Shown: positions 1 to 8,663 of the stretch, piece after piece | How positions within the stretch are numbered: the stretch's first letter is position 1 | Layout of the letters: the number at the start of each line of letters is the position of its first letter | NCBI GenBank assembly: GCA_902595805.1 | Contig: CACJRM010000010.1 | Coordinates: 1-42,091 of the forward strand | Origin: an uncultured Alphaproteobacteria bacterium | GTDB taxonomy: Bacteria; Pseudomonadota; Alphaproteobacteria; HIMB59; GCA-002718135 | Reading direction: 5' to 3' | Length of the DNA stretch: 42,091 bases | The notes under the pieces: model-generated | The model's input: only the letters and a program-made list of their open reading frames with translations | Databases searched by the model: none | What the model was told of the DNA's origin: nothing | Program-made: the position numbers and the translations under genes

Positions 1-312
1 ACGTTCTTGTGCTTTTTTCTTAGGTAGATGTTTTTTTGTTTTTTCAGTAATAACTGGTTTTTCCATCACACCAAGATTGCTAAGAAAAATAGAAATTCTA
101 TCTGATGGTTTTGCTCCTTTTGCAATCCATTCCTTAGCTTTGTCTACATCCATTTTAACTCTATCAGCGCTATCCTTTGGAAGCATTGGGTTATAAGTTC
201 CAATTTGATCTATAAATTTTCCATCTCTAGCTCTTCTAGAATCAGCAACTACTATTCTATAAAATGGTCTTTTCTTTGCACCACCTCTTGATAATCTTAT
301 TCTTACTGGCAT
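1..312 (-). CDS. rpsP: 30S ribosomal protein S16, C-terminus cut by window edge
   Basis: Component of the small ribosomal subunit. Reading leftward from the ATG at 312, the product begins [20 protein letters not shown], followed by [22 protein letters not shown], which is the diagnostic S16 N-terminus. 104 codons are visible and the frame is still open at base 1. The usual S16 core is about 80 residues; what follows is a lysine-rich tail (about residues 90 onward, [16 protein letters not shown]), as in many alphaproteobacterial S16 proteins. It starts 12 bases after the ffh stop, so it is very probably co-transcribed with ffh; rimM and trmD would be expected beyond the window in this gene order. 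A GGAAA stretch just upstream of the ATG can serve as ribosome binding site. Identification is secure; only the C-terminal end is unseen. Confidence 0.97.
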   Translation of the reverse strand, partial: MPVRIRLSRGGAKKRPFYRIVVADSRRARDGKFIDQIGTYNPMLPKDSADRVKMDVDKAKEWIAKGAKPSDRISIFLSNLGVMEKPVITEKTKKHLPKKKAQER

Positions 313-324
313 TTTATTTCCTTT

Positions 325-1689
325 CTAATTTATGTTTGGAGGAAGATTTCCTTGTAATTTTTGCATTAAATCACTGGGAATTCCTCCTTTGCCCATTGAT
401 TTCATTCTCTTCATCATTTTTTGTGATTGGAGAAACTGTTTTAATAACCTGTTAACGTCTTGAACTTTTGTTCCAGATCCTTTTGAAATTCTAATTTTAC
501 GTGAAGCCTTTATAATATCTGGATCAGCCCTTTCTTTTTTTGTCATTGAACTGATTATAGCTATTTGTTTATCAATCATTGAATTAGAAATTTTATTTTC
601 TGCCATTAACTTCTGTGCCTTTGAAACACCTGGCATCATAGAAAGTAAACCGGAGACTCCACCCATTTTACCCATTTGTTTTAATTGATTGGCGAAATCT
701 TCAAGATCAAATTTTCCTTTAGCGATCTTTTTTGCCATATCTTCCATCTCTTCTTTATCAATATTTTCAGCAGCTTTTTCGACAAGAGATACAATATCTC
801 CCATACCTAAAATTCTTTGTGCAATTCTTTCAGGATGAAAAGGTTCAAAATTTTCTACTTTTTCACCTAGTCCTATAAATTTTATAGGAGAGTTTGTTAT
901 CGATTTAATTGATAGTGCTGCACCACCTCTGCTATCACCATCTATTCGAGTTAAAATTGATCCAGTAATATTTATTGCATCACTAAAACTTTTAGCTACA
1001 TTTGCAGCATCTTGCCCTGTTAGAGCATCTGCTACTAATAATGTTTCGTCAGGTTTGAACTTATTTTCAATTTCTATTAATTCACTCATTAACTTTTTAT
1101 CTATAACTTGTCGTCCAGCAGTATCTAAAATAAGAATATCAAATAAATTTTTTTGAGCATAGTCTATGGAATCATCAACAATCTTATTGGCTGATGATAG
1201 ATTGTGATTAAAGAAATCCGAGCCAGTTTCTTCAGCTAATACTTTTAATTGTTCTTGTGCTGCTGGTCGATAAATGTCTGCCGATGCTAGTAAAATTTTT
1301 TTCTTTGAAGACTTCTTTAACAAATAGGAAAGTTTGGCAATTGAAGTTGTTTTCCCAGATCCCTGTAATCCACAAAACAATATTTTAGTTAATTGAGAAG
1401 AAGATAAATTTAAAGATTTATTTTCTGATCCAAGAATTTTTACAAGCTCATCTTGCACAAGCTTTATGATCATTTGATCTGGCTTAACAGATTTGAGAAT
1501 TTCTTTTCCTAAAATGTTTGACTTGATGGAATTTATAAATTCTTTTACTACAACTAAGGAAACATCTGCCTCTAAGAGAGCAATTCTAATTTCACGTAAT
1601 GTAAATTCAAGATCTGTTTCTGATATAACAACCTTACCCCGAATACTTTGAACAATTTTTTCAAATTTTGTGTTCAGTGTATCAAACAT
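325..1689 (-). CDS. ffh: Signal recognition particle protein Ffh (SRP54 GTPase)
   Basis: Binds SRP RNA and the signal sequences of nascent membrane proteins and docks them, through its GTPase, on FtsY. Seen: an N-terminal helical N domain beginning MFDTLNTKFEKIVQSIRGK, a P-loop GLQGSGKTT at about residues 107-115, DTAGR and TRIDGDSRGGAALS in the G domain, and a methionine-rich M domain with GGVSGLLSMMPGV, ending in KMMKRMKSMGKGG. The frame is open 20 codons further upstream, but I start at the ATG at 1689: it matches the family N-terminus, and GGAG lies 4 bases before it. The upstream extension would run through the leader hairpin. Length 454 residues is normal. It is followed by rpsP and diverges from dapF. 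ftsY lies about 2.3 kb away on the other strand. Confidence 0.97.
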   Translation of the reverse strand: MFDTLNTKFEKIVQSIRGKVVISETDLEFTLREIRIALLEADVSLVVVKEFINSIKSNILGKEILKSVKPDQMIIKLVQDELVKILGSENKSLNLSSSQLTKILFCGLQGSGKTTSIAKLSYLLKKSSKKKILLASADIYRPAAQEQLKVLAEETGSDFFNHNLSSANKIVDDSIDYAQKNLFDILILDTAGRQVIDKKLMSELIEIENKFKPDETLLVADALTGQDAANVAKSFSDAINITGSILTRIDGDSRGGAALSIKSITNSPIKFIGLGEKVENFEPFHPERIAQRILGMGDIVSLVEKAAENIDKEEMEDMAKKIAKGKFDLEDFANQLKQMGKMGGVSGLLSMMPGVSKAQKLMAENKISNSMIDKQIAIISSMTKKERADPDIIKASRKIRISKGSGTKVQDVNRLLKQFLQSQKMMKRMKSMGKGGIPSDLMQKLQGNLPPNIN

Positions 1690-1692
1690 AAA

Positions 1693-1740
1693 TCTCCAAT
1701 AGCCTTTTAACTCCAGGGCACGAAACTCGTGGGCTAGAGT
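1693..1740 (-). promoter_or_regulatory. Structured ffh 5' leader: hairpin plus alternative pairing with the Shine-Dalgarno region
   Basis: On the transcribed (minus) strand, 1740-1710 folds as a long hairpin. ACTCTAG pairs with CTGGAGT (one G-U), then a symmetric CC/CC internal loop, then CACGA pairs with TCGTG around a GTT loop. Downstream, GGCTA (1704-1700) and GGAG (1697-1694, the Shine-Dalgarno of ffh) can instead pair with CTC-TAGCC from the 5' arm of the same hairpin. The two pairings cannot coexist. The structure is visible in the sequence; a regulatory role is inference. It is not the 4.5S SRP RNA itself, because I see no GGAA-capped SRP domain. Confidence 0.5.
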
Positions 1741-1886
1741 ACCTATCACAATTGTAACAAGCTCAATTCGTTTACAAATATAGGATTTGTTGGTGAACCT
1801 CTATTAGCTGAATAATTGAAAGTCAAGTATTCTTAAATTTCCCATATTTACTGAGATTTATCGATAAATTAGGTTATAAAACAAAT

Positions 1887-2705
1887 ATGCAAAAAGTAGA
1901 CTTTATAAAGATGCATGGGCTTGGGAATGATTTTGTTATCATAGATAAAAGGTCTAACAATATCGTAATTACTGAAGATATTATTAAAAGACTCAGTGAC
2001 AGAAGAACTGGAGCAGGGTGTGATCAGTTAATCACAATTAATAATACAAATAATCAAAGTGCTGATGCTGAAATTGAAATTTTTAATCCTGGTGGTGATA
2101 GAGCCGAAGCTTGTGGTAATGGAACACGCTGCGTGGCAAAAATACTATTTGAAGAAGATTCAAATAAAGAAATTTTAAAAATTCAATCTGATGCAGGCAT
2201 ATTAGAATCAAAAAGAATAGATAATAATATAAGTGTCAACATGGGTTCAATAAAAAATACTTGGGATAAAATTCCTTTAAGTAAAGAAGTCGATACAATG
2301 AATATACCAATTTCGATTGATGGATATAGTAATGGAGTTGCTGTTAATGTAGGGAATCCACATGTAGTTTTTTTTGGGAAATCGATCAAAGATACAGATC
2401 TTGAAAATATAGGTCCTAGAATAGAAAATCATGAGCTCTTTCCAAAAAAAACTAATGTTGAAATTGTTAAAGTTATTAATACAAATTTAATTGAAATGAG
2501 AGTTTGGGAACGAGGAGTTGGAATCACGTTAGCTTGTGGTAGTGGTGCCTGTGCGGCTGTATATGCAGCGTGGAAAAAAGGATTGATTGAAAATAACGCT
2601 GAAGTGAAACTTGAAAAAGGTTCACTGCACATAAATATAATTAATAATGAATCTATTATGACAGGACCTGCAGAAATAAGTTATCGGGGTAGTTTAGAAA
2701 TATAA
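1887..2705 (+). CDS. dapF: Diaminopimelate epimerase
   Basis: Interconverts LL- and meso-diaminopimelate, the late step of the lysine and peptidoglycan precursor pathway in the cytoplasm; it needs no cofactor. The two catalytic cysteines are visible: C76 in EACGNGTRC and C217 in LACGSGACA. The N-terminus (KMHGLGNDFV) is canonical and the length of 272 residues is normal. It is the first gene of a rightward operon: mtaB starts 4 bases after its stop. No good Shine-Dalgarno precedes the ATG. A TATAAA box (1875-1880) lies only 6 bases before the start codon, so a leaderless transcript is possible but unproven. Confidence 0.96.
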   Translation: MQKVDFIKMHGLGNDFVIIDKRSNNIVITEDIIKRLSDRRTGAGCDQLITINNTNNQSADAEIEIFNPGGDRAEACGNGTRCVAKILFEEDSNKEILKIQSDAGILESKRIDNNISVNMGSIKNTWDKIPLSKEVDTMNIPISIDGYSNGVAVNVGNPHVVFFGKSIKDTDLENIGPRIENHELFPKKTNVEIVKVINTNLIEMRVWERGVGITLACGSGACAAVYAAWKKGLIENNAEVKLEKGSLHINIINNESIMTGPAEISYRGSLEI

Positions 2706-2708
2706 TTT

Positions 2709-3968
2709 ATGAAAAATAAAAACTACGTAGTCAATCTAGGTTGTAGATTGAATATTTATGAAGGTGAAGTTATTACAAACCATCTTAGAACGAATAATTT
2801 AAATAATGTTACAGTCATAAACTCATGTGCAGTAACTGAAGAAGCTGAGAAAAAAGTTTTTTATGAAATTAGAAAGGCAAAAAAAAATTTTCCTAATAAT
2901 AAAATAGTAGTTACAGGATGTGCGGCTCAAATCAATCCATTAAAATATAAAGATTTAAAAGAAGTAGACTCAGTAATTGGAAACACAGAAAAATTAGAAA
3001 CTTTAACATGGAAAAATATCGATCAGTCTAAAAATCTTAAAGTAGGAAATATATTAGAAGAAAGTAAAACAGTACCTAATTCAATTGAAAAATTTGAAGG
3101 AAAATCGAGAGCTTATATTGAAATACAACAAGGTTGTAACCATCGCTGTACTTTTTGTATTATTCCATTTGGCAGGGGCAATAATAGAAGTGTACCTGCT
3201 GGAGAGATAGTAAATAAAATAAAAAAAATTGTTAGCAATGGATATAATGAAGTAGTCTTAACAGGAGTAGATATAACTGATTATGGAAAAGATCTTCCAG
3301 CAAAACCTACTTTTTCTAATTTAATTAAAAGAATTCTAAAATTAGTACCTGAATTAAAACAACTCCGTTTGTCCTCAATTGACTGCGCTGAAATAGACGA
3401 AGATTTTTGGGATGTTTTAAAGGACGAAAGATTGATGCCTCATTTTCATATAAGTTTACAAGCTGGAAACAATTTAATTTTGAAAAGAATGAAAAGAAGA
3501 CATTCAAGGGAAATGGCAATTTATTTTTGTAAGAAAGTTTTATCTATTAGGAAAGATGCAACATTTGGTGCTGATATAATTGCCGGTTTTCCAACAGAAA
3601 CAGAAACGATGTTTCAAGATTCAATTAAACTAGTTGATGATTGTAATTTAACCCATCTTCATATTTTTCCTTATTCACCAAGAGAAAATACTCCTGCATC
3701 TAGAATGCCTCAAGTTCAAAAAAATATTATCAAAGATAGAGCAAGAAGACTTAGAGAAAAAGGTATGGAAAAATTAAAAAAACATTTAAAAAAAAATATT
3801 GGAAAGAAGGAACAAATTTTAATTGAAAGTAGAAAAGAAAATTTTTCACTTGGAAAAGATCAGCATTTTTTAAAAGTAAAACTTGAAGAAGAGTTTAAAG
3901 AGGGAAATATAGTCTCCTGTATATACACAGGCATAGAAAATGATACGTTGTTAGCAAGAATAGCATGA
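2709..3968 (+). CDS. mtaB: tRNA (N6-threonylcarbamoyladenosine-C2)-methylthiotransferase, MtaB type
   Basis: Radical-SAM methylthiotransferase that converts t6A37 to ms2t6A in ANN-decoding tRNAs. Seen: an N-terminal MTTase domain with the three cluster ligands C12 (NLGCRLN), C40 (NSCAVT) and C71 (VTGCAAQ); the radical SAM motif C143-x3-C147-x2-C150 in QGCNHRCTFC; and a C-terminal TRAM-like segment after about residue 350. The NLGCRLN start and the sequence GADIIAGFPTE fit MtaB better than MiaB or RimO. Length 419 is typical. Its stop overlaps the ftsY start by four bases (ATGA), so the two are translationally coupled. Confidence 0.93.
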   Translation: MKNKNYVVNLGCRLNIYEGEVITNHLRTNNLNNVTVINSCAVTEEAEKKVFYEIRKAKKNFPNNKIVVTGCAAQINPLKYKDLKEVDSVIGNTEKLETLTWKNIDQSKNLKVGNILEESKTVPNSIEKFEGKSRAYIEIQQGCNHRCTFCIIPFGRGNNRSVPAGEIVNKIKKIVSNGYNEVVLTGVDITDYGKDLPAKPTFSNLIKRILKLVPELKQLRLSSIDCAEIDEDFWDVLKDERLMPHFHISLQAGNNLILKRMKRRHSREMAIYFCKKVLSIRKDATFGADIIAGFPTETETMFQDSIKLVDDCNLTHLHIFPYSPRENTPASRMPQVQKNIIKDRARRLREKGMEKLKKHLKKNIGKKEQILIESRKENFSLGKDQHFLKVKLEEEFKEGNIVSCIYTGIENDTLLARIA

Positions 3969-4885
3969 GTTTGTTCTCAATATTTAAAGATAAGTTAAGT
4001 AAAACTTCAAATATACTTTCTTTTAATATTTTAGAGATTTTAAAAAACAAAAAAATAGACCATTTAACTTTAGAAGAATTAGAAAATGTTCTTATTTCAT
4101 CTGATATTAGTTTGGATGTTGTAAATCAGCTAATAGATTCTATAAAAAAAATAAAAATTTCAAATGATGATGGAATAAAAAATGTACTAGAAATCTTATC
4201 TCAAAATATAGAAAGTATATTACTTCCAAGAGAACATGTTCTGATAAATGAAAAAAGTGATGAAAAAAAAATATTAATATTCGTTGGAGTAAACGGAAGT
4301 GGAAAGACAACCACTATTGGTAAAATTGCAAATAAAATTTTATCAAATAAAAAAATTCTGATTGCAGCTTGTGATACATTTAGGGCAGCAGCTGTTGAGC
4401 AGTTGGAAAATTGGGCGAAAAAAAATAACAATGGTTTTATCGCTGGAAAAAGTAATCAAGATCCAGCAAGCGTAGCGTATCAGGCAACTGAAGAATTTGG
4501 AAAAGAAAATTATGATTTTTTACTTATAGATACTGCTGGAAGACTATCAAATAATATTAACCTCATTAATCAACTAATTAAATTGAAGAATGTTATCTCA
4601 AAAGTTAATTCCTCTTTTAATATTGAAACTGTGTTAGTTTTAGATGGCACGAATGGTTCGAACATGATTAAGCAAGTGGAAATCTTTGGAAATGAACTTA
4701 ATGTATCAAGTCTTATAATAACTAAATTAGATGGAACAGCAAAAGGTGGAGCATTAATTTCAATTGCAAATAAATTTGAAATCCCTATAAGTTATGTTGG
4801 TCTTGGAGAAAGTATTGAGGACCTAGTAACCTTTAATTCTCAAAACTTTGCTAGATCTATTTTAAACCTAGAAGAACAAAAATGA
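3965..4885 (+). CDS. ftsY: Signal recognition particle receptor FtsY
   Basis: Membrane-associated SRP receptor GTPase, partner of Ffh in co-translational protein targeting. Seen: a helical N domain over residues 1-95, the P-loop GVNGSGKTTT starting at G108, DTFRAAAVEQLENWA, DTAGRLSNN, and TKLDGTAKGGALISIA with the C-terminal GLGESIEDL. At 306 residues it is an NG-domain-only protein: the long acidic A domain of the Escherichia coli protein is absent, as in many small-genome bacteria. Both ends overlap neighbours by ATGA (mtaB upstream, yciB downstream). The mtaB-ftsY-yciB grouping is common in alphaproteobacteria. Confidence 0.96.
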   Translation: MSLFSIFKDKLSKTSNILSFNILEILKNKKIDHLTLEELENVLISSDISLDVVNQLIDSIKKIKISNDDGIKNVLEILSQNIESILLPREHVLINEKSDEKKILIFVGVNGSGKTTTIGKIANKILSNKKILIAACDTFRAAAVEQLENWAKKNNNGFIAGKSNQDPASVAYQATEEFGKENYDFLLIDTAGRLSNNINLINQLIKLKNVISKVNSSFNIETVLVLDGTNGSNMIKQVEIFGNELNVSSLIITKLDGTAKGGALISIANKFEIPISYVGLGESIEDLVTFNSQNFARSILNLEEQK

Positions 4886-5421
4886 AGTCAGTTTACAAAT
4901 TATTAATTGATATAGGGCCGCTTGCAGTATTCTTTATTTTTTATACAAGAAGTGGTCTTCAAGAAGCAATACTTCCTCTTATGATTGCAACTGTAATTTC
5001 AGTAATCATTTCATATATACTTGAAAAAAAAATACCAATTATGCCAACTCTTGGGGCTGCGATTGTATTAATATTTGGAGGTCTAACAATTTATTTTGAT
5101 AATGAAATTTTTATTAAAATGAAACCAACAATAATAAATATGGTCTTCGCAATAATTTTATATGGAGGAGTGATTGTTAAAAAACCTCTTTTAAAGTATC
5201 TTTTAGGTGCTGCACTTAAACTAGAAGAAGATGGATGGAGAATATTAACTCAAAGGTGGATTGCTTTTTTTGTTGCACTTGCTGTTTTAAATGAAATTGT
5301 TTGGAGAACACAAAGTACTGATGTTTGGGTAAATTTTAAAGTTTTTGGTATCTTGCCAATTACGTTTATTTTTACGATGACACAATTCCCTTTAATTAAA
5401 AAATATCAAATTGAAGATTAA
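4882..5421 (+). CDS. yciB: Inner membrane septation protein A (YciB/IspZ family)
   Basis: Multi-pass inner membrane protein of the intracellular septation protein A family, needed for normal envelope integrity and division in some proteobacteria; its molecular activity is not settled. Seen: KLLIDIGPLAVFFIFY at the N-terminus, about five hydrophobic helices, and the family motif around residues 118-140 (DGWRILTQRWIAFF, then NEIVWRTQSTDVWVNFK). The length of 179 residues is normal. It is the last gene of the dapF operon, overlapping ftsY by four bases and ending one base from the convergent pgk stop, so no separate terminator fits between them. Confidence 0.93.
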   Translation: MKSVYKLLIDIGPLAVFFIFYTRSGLQEAILPLMIATVISVIISYILEKKIPIMPTLGAAIVLIFGGLTIYFDNEIFIKMKPTIINMVFAIILYGGVIVKKPLLKYLLGAALKLEEDGWRILTQRWIAFFVALAVLNEIVWRTQSTDVWVNFKVFGILPITFIFTMTQFPLIKKYQIED

Positions 5422-5422
5422 G

Positions 5423-6619
5423 TTATAAATTGTTTTCTCTTAGTGCTATAAATCCAGGTGATTTATTTCCCTCAAGCCACTCTAAAAATGCACCCCCAGC
5501 TGTAGATAAATATTTAAATGCGTCATTTGCTTTAGCTTTTTTTATTGCTGCGAGTGTATCTCCTCCTCCTGCTAGAGCATCTAATTGAGATTTACTTGAA
5601 TAATTTTGTATAATATTTGCAACTGAAATTGTACTTTTATCAAATGGACTATACTCAAATGCGCCTAAAGGCCCATTCCATAAAATTGATTTAGATTTTA
5701 ATATTTCATCTGAAATTAGTTTTGTTGTTTGCTCACCAACATCTAATATCATTTGGTCATTTGGAATATTATTAATTGAATAAGTCTTAACATTTACTCT
5801 ATCTTTTATTGTTTTTGAGCAAACACCATCAATTGGTAAAAGTATTTTGCAATTTTTTGATTCTGCTTTTTTTTGTATTTTTTTTGATAGTTCAATAAAA
5901 TCATTTTCTACCAGAGAAGAACCAACGTTATAATTATTTGATAGCAAAAAGGTATTAGCCATTGCACCACCAATCACTAAAGAGTCAAAAATTTCAACTA
6001 TATTTTCTAAAACTTTTATTTTTGTTGAAACCTTTGAGCCACCTATAATTGCTAAATTTGGTTTATTTGAATTTTCTAAAAATTTATCTAAATTTTCAAT
6101 TTCTTTTGAGAAACTTAATCCAGCGTATGAAGGTAAGTATTTAGTAATACCTACTATAGATGCATGATTGCGATGAGATGCAGAAAATGCGTCATTAATA
6201 TATATGTCAAAACTAGAAGCTAATACTTTTGAAAAATTAAGATCATTTTTTTCTTCTTCAGCATTAAAACGAATATTTTCTAGTAGACAAATTTCCCCCA
6301 TGTTCATTTCAGCAATTTTTGTCTCAATTACTTTTTTTTCACAGTTAGCTAAAAAATGAATTGTGTTTAAATTTAAAAATTTTTTTAATTCTGAACATAA
6401 AAACTCAATGGAATATGTTTTATTAACTTGACCTTTAGGTCGGCCAAAATGAGCAATTAAGAATATCTTATTTTTATTTTTAATTAGTTTTTCTAGTGTT
6501 GGTAAAATAGCATGAATTCTTGAATGATCTGTAATTTTCCCTTCCAAAACTGGTACGTTTAAATCAACTCGAACAATAATTTTTTTATTTTTACAGTCTA
6601 GATCTCTTAATTCTTTCAT
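5423..6619 (-). CDS. pgk: Phosphoglycerate kinase
   Basis: Interconverts 1,3-bisphosphoglycerate plus ADP and 3-phosphoglycerate plus ATP in glycolysis/gluconeogenesis. Seen: the substrate-binding start KKIIVRVDLNVPV, FLIAHFGRPKG, CLLENIRFN, the basic pocket SHRNHASIVGI, the hinge IIGGSKVSTKIKVL, and the nucleotide site GNWNGP-like WNGPLGAFE with the glycine-rich AGGGDTLAAI. Length 398 is standard. The ATG at 6619 matches the family N-terminus. It stands alone leftward, convergent with yciB and divergent from gcrA; no gap or other glycolytic gene is adjacent. Confidence 0.97.
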   Translation of the reverse strand: MKELRDLDCKNKKIIVRVDLNVPVLEGKITDHSRIHAILPTLEKLIKNKNKIFLIAHFGRPKGQVNKTYSIEFLCSELKKFLNLNTIHFLANCEKKVIETKIAEMNMGEICLLENIRFNAEEEKNDLNFSKVLASSFDIYINDAFSASHRNHASIVGITKYLPSYAGLSFSKEIENLDKFLENSNKPNLAIIGGSKVSTKIKVLENIVEIFDSLVIGGAMANTFLLSNNYNVGSSLVENDFIELSKKIQKKAESKNCKILLPIDGVCSKTIKDRVNVKTYSINNIPNDQMILDVGEQTTKLISDEILKSKSILWNGPLGAFEYSPFDKSTISVANIIQNYSSKSQLDALAGGGDTLAAIKKAKANDAFKYLSTAGGAFLEWLEGNKSPGFIALRENNL

Positions 6620-6757
6620 TTCTATTCACATGTATATAAAAAAAATGCTGGAAATCATTGATTTTTTTTAAAAATTTGCAGTTTTATCTTTTTTAATACA
6701 TATATTTAGTATATTAAACCTTTTTTAAGCTACTAAATGTAGTAATGGAGTTTAATT

Positions 6758-7228
6758 ATGCCTTGGGATGATAATAATGTAGCAAAACTTAGAGATTTAT
6801 GGGACCAAGGTCTACCAACAGCTCAAATTGGAAAATTATTAGGTTTCACCAAAAACGCAGTGGTTGGAAAAGCTCATAGAATTGGACTCGAGAGAAGACC
6901 ATCACCTATAAGAAGAACAGCTGTTAAGCCGGATCGAAAAAAAGCTAGATCTCCAGTAATGCCAAAATTAAATTTTGAAAGCACCAAAGAACCAGATATT
7001 ATCTCTACAGAGACTACTGTTTTCCAACCGGTTGTTAAAAATATACTCACTGCAGCTCCAAAGAGAGGTTGTGAATGGCCTGAAGGTCATCCTGATGAAG
7101 CTGACTTTCGTTTTTGTGGTAAAGATAGATTTGAAGATAAGCCTTATTGTTTAGATCATTGTGCTGTTGCATATGTTGTTCCTGAAAAAGAAGAAAACGA
7201 AAAGACAGAATTAAATAATACGATTTAA
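6758..7228 (+). CDS. gcrA: Cell cycle regulator GcrA
   Basis: Alphaproteobacterial DNA-binding transcription factor that works with sigma70 and, in Caulobacter, at GANTC sites methylated by CcrM. Seen: an N-terminal helix-turn-helix-like segment (residues 1-45) beginning MPWDDNNVAKLRDLWDQGLP, with GLPTAQIGKLLGFTKNAVVGKAHR; a basic linker; and a C-terminal cysteine-containing domain with GCEWPEGHP, FRFCG and YCLDHCAVAY. 156 residues is normal. A GGAG sequence 8 bases before the ATG is the ribosome binding site, and the 138-base upstream gap carries several TATATT-like boxes. This is a strong marker of alphaproteobacterial origin and suggests that a CcrM-type cell-cycle circuit may exist elsewhere in the genome. 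Confidence 0.95.
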   Translation: MPWDDNNVAKLRDLWDQGLPTAQIGKLLGFTKNAVVGKAHRIGLERRPSPIRRTAVKPDRKKARSPVMPKLNFESTKEPDIISTETTVFQPVVKNILTAAPKRGCEWPEGHPDEADFRFCGKDRFEDKPYCLDHCAVAYVVPEKEENEKTELNNTI

Positions 7229-7278
7229 TAATAATAAAAATTCTAGAAATAAAAATTCTTCCTGTTATCTAATAAAAT

Positions 7279-8532
7279 ATGAAAGATGAGAGAATTAATT
7301 CTGTATTTACTCCTATTCTAATTGGTGGAAGCTTAATTCTTCTAATAAGTTTTGCAATTCGTTCTACATTTGGTCTATTTCAAATTCCTATTGCGTCTGA
7401 TTTTTTATGGAACCGTTCAGAATTTTCTCTTGCCATTGCTATTCAAAATTTAGCTTGGGGTGTAGGCACTCCACTATTTAGTGCTTTTGCCGAAAAATAT
7501 GGTGATAGAAAAGCAATAGCGCTAGGCTTAATTCTTTATGCATTTGGAATTTTCATAAGTAGTACTGCTACAACTCCAGAGGCGCATCAAACTTTAAACC
7601 TATTAATTGGTTTTGGTATAGCTGGTAGTGGTTTTGGTCCAATTTTAGCAGTAGTTGGAAGAGCCACATCTCCAGAAAAAAGATCTTTAGCACTAGGTAT
7701 TACAACTGCTGCAGGATCGGCTGGACAAGTAGTTGGTCCACCACTTGCTTCTATTCTATTATCATTTTTGCCTTGGTCTTCAGTGTTTGAAATCTTTTCA
7801 ATTATATTATTAATAACACTGATACTTGTTCCAATTTTAAAAACAGAATTATCAAATACTAATATTAATAATGAAAATGAAAAAATTACTGATGCTGTAT
7901 TTGTTGCATTAAAAGATCCAACATACTCAATGTTGTTCTTTGGTTTTTTTTCTTGTGGCTTTCAGTTAGCATTTATTACTGCACATTTTCCAGCATTTAT
8001 TGTTGAATCTAGTAGTCCAATTATAGAGGGAAGTTTAATAAGTTTGGTTTGTAATTCTGTAGAAGGTTTAGGAGCATTATCTATGGCGCTTATAGGATTG
8101 TTTAATATAATTGGTTGTTTGATTGCTGGAGCCTTAGGAAAGGGACATTATAAGAAATATCTTTTATCTTTAATTTATACCGGAAGGACTATTGCAGCAA
8201 TTTTATTTATCTTACTCCCTATTACACCAAGTTCTATTGCTATATTTTCAATAGTTATGGGTGCTTTATGGTTAGCAACAGTTCCTTTAACTTCAGGAAT
8301 TATAGGCCATATTTATGGATTAAAATTTATGGGTACATTATATGGCATTGTATTTTTTTCTCATCAGTTAGGATCTTTTGTAGGTGTTTGGTTAGGTGGT
8401 CTATTTTATGATATCTATGGAAGTTATGATATTGTATGGTGGGTAGGTATAGGTGTTGGTGGATTTTCTGCAATAATACATTTGCCAATTAGAGAAAAAC
8501 CATTATCTAATTCAAAAATACAAACAGCTTAA
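7279..8532 (+). CDS. Major facilitator superfamily transporter
   Basis: Inner membrane secondary transporter with about 12 hydrophobic helices over 417 residues. Seen: the signature loop between helices 2 and 3 in the form FAEKYGDRKAIALG; a second-half counterpart is less clear. SPEKRSLALGITTAAGSAGQVVGPPLAS resembles the monocarboxylate/oxalate-formate type branch, but the substrate cannot be read from sequence. It starts 50 bases after gcrA with no terminator seen between them, and is followed after 3 bases by a tiny membrane protein gene. The family is secure, the substrate unknown. Confidence 0.88.
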   Translation: MKDERINSVFTPILIGGSLILLISFAIRSTFGLFQIPIASDFLWNRSEFSLAIAIQNLAWGVGTPLFSAFAEKYGDRKAIALGLILYAFGIFISSTATTPEAHQTLNLLIGFGIAGSGFGPILAVVGRATSPEKRSLALGITTAAGSAGQVVGPPLASILLSFLPWSSVFEIFSIILLITLILVPILKTELSNTNINNENEKITDAVFVALKDPTYSMLFFGFFSCGFQLAFITAHFPAFIVESSSPIIEGSLISLVCNSVEGLGALSMALIGLFNIIGCLIAGALGKGHYKKYLLSLIYTGRTIAAILFILLPITPSSIAIFSIVMGALWLATVPLTSGIIGHIYGLKFMGTLYGIVFFSHQLGSFVGVWLGGLFYDIYGSYDIVWWVGIGVGGFSAIIHLPIREKPLSNSKIQTA

Positions 8533-8535
8533 TTT

Positions 8536-8658
8536 ATGGATGAAAAAAAGATTATACGAAACTTAATTATAGTAATTTTTTTCTTAGTTATTATTTATTC
8601 TTTAGCCAGAGTTGGTGTAGGTTTAGATCTTAGCTTTGGACCTTATTTAAAAAAATAG
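8536..8658 (+). CDS. Small single-helix membrane protein, 40 residues, unknown function
   Basis: An open frame from the ATG at 8536 to TAG at 8656-8658, not long enough to be found by ordinary gene calling. It encodes a charged N-terminus (MDEKKIIRN), one strongly hydrophobic helix (LIIVIFFLVIIYSLA) and a short tail (RVGVGLDLSFGPYLKK). It begins 3 bases after the MFS transporter stop on the same strand, so translation could be coupled, and it ends 5 bases before the convergent aminopeptidase. The topology looks like a genuine small inner membrane protein, possibly a partner of the transporter, but I do not recognise a family. Confidence 0.55.
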   Translation: MDEKKIIRNLIIVIFFLVIIYSLARVGVGLDLSFGPYLKK

Positions 8659-8663
8659 AATAA

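Noticed and set aside
1690..1749. N-terminal extension of Ffh by 20 residues
   Set aside because: It would translate the leader hairpin, and the family start MFDTLNTKFEKIV with its own Shine-Dalgarno is at 1689.
1690..1750. 4.5S SRP RNA gene next to ffh
   Set aside because: The hairpin lacks the conserved SRP domain with its GGAA-type tetraloop and asymmetric loop, and it is too close to the ffh start.
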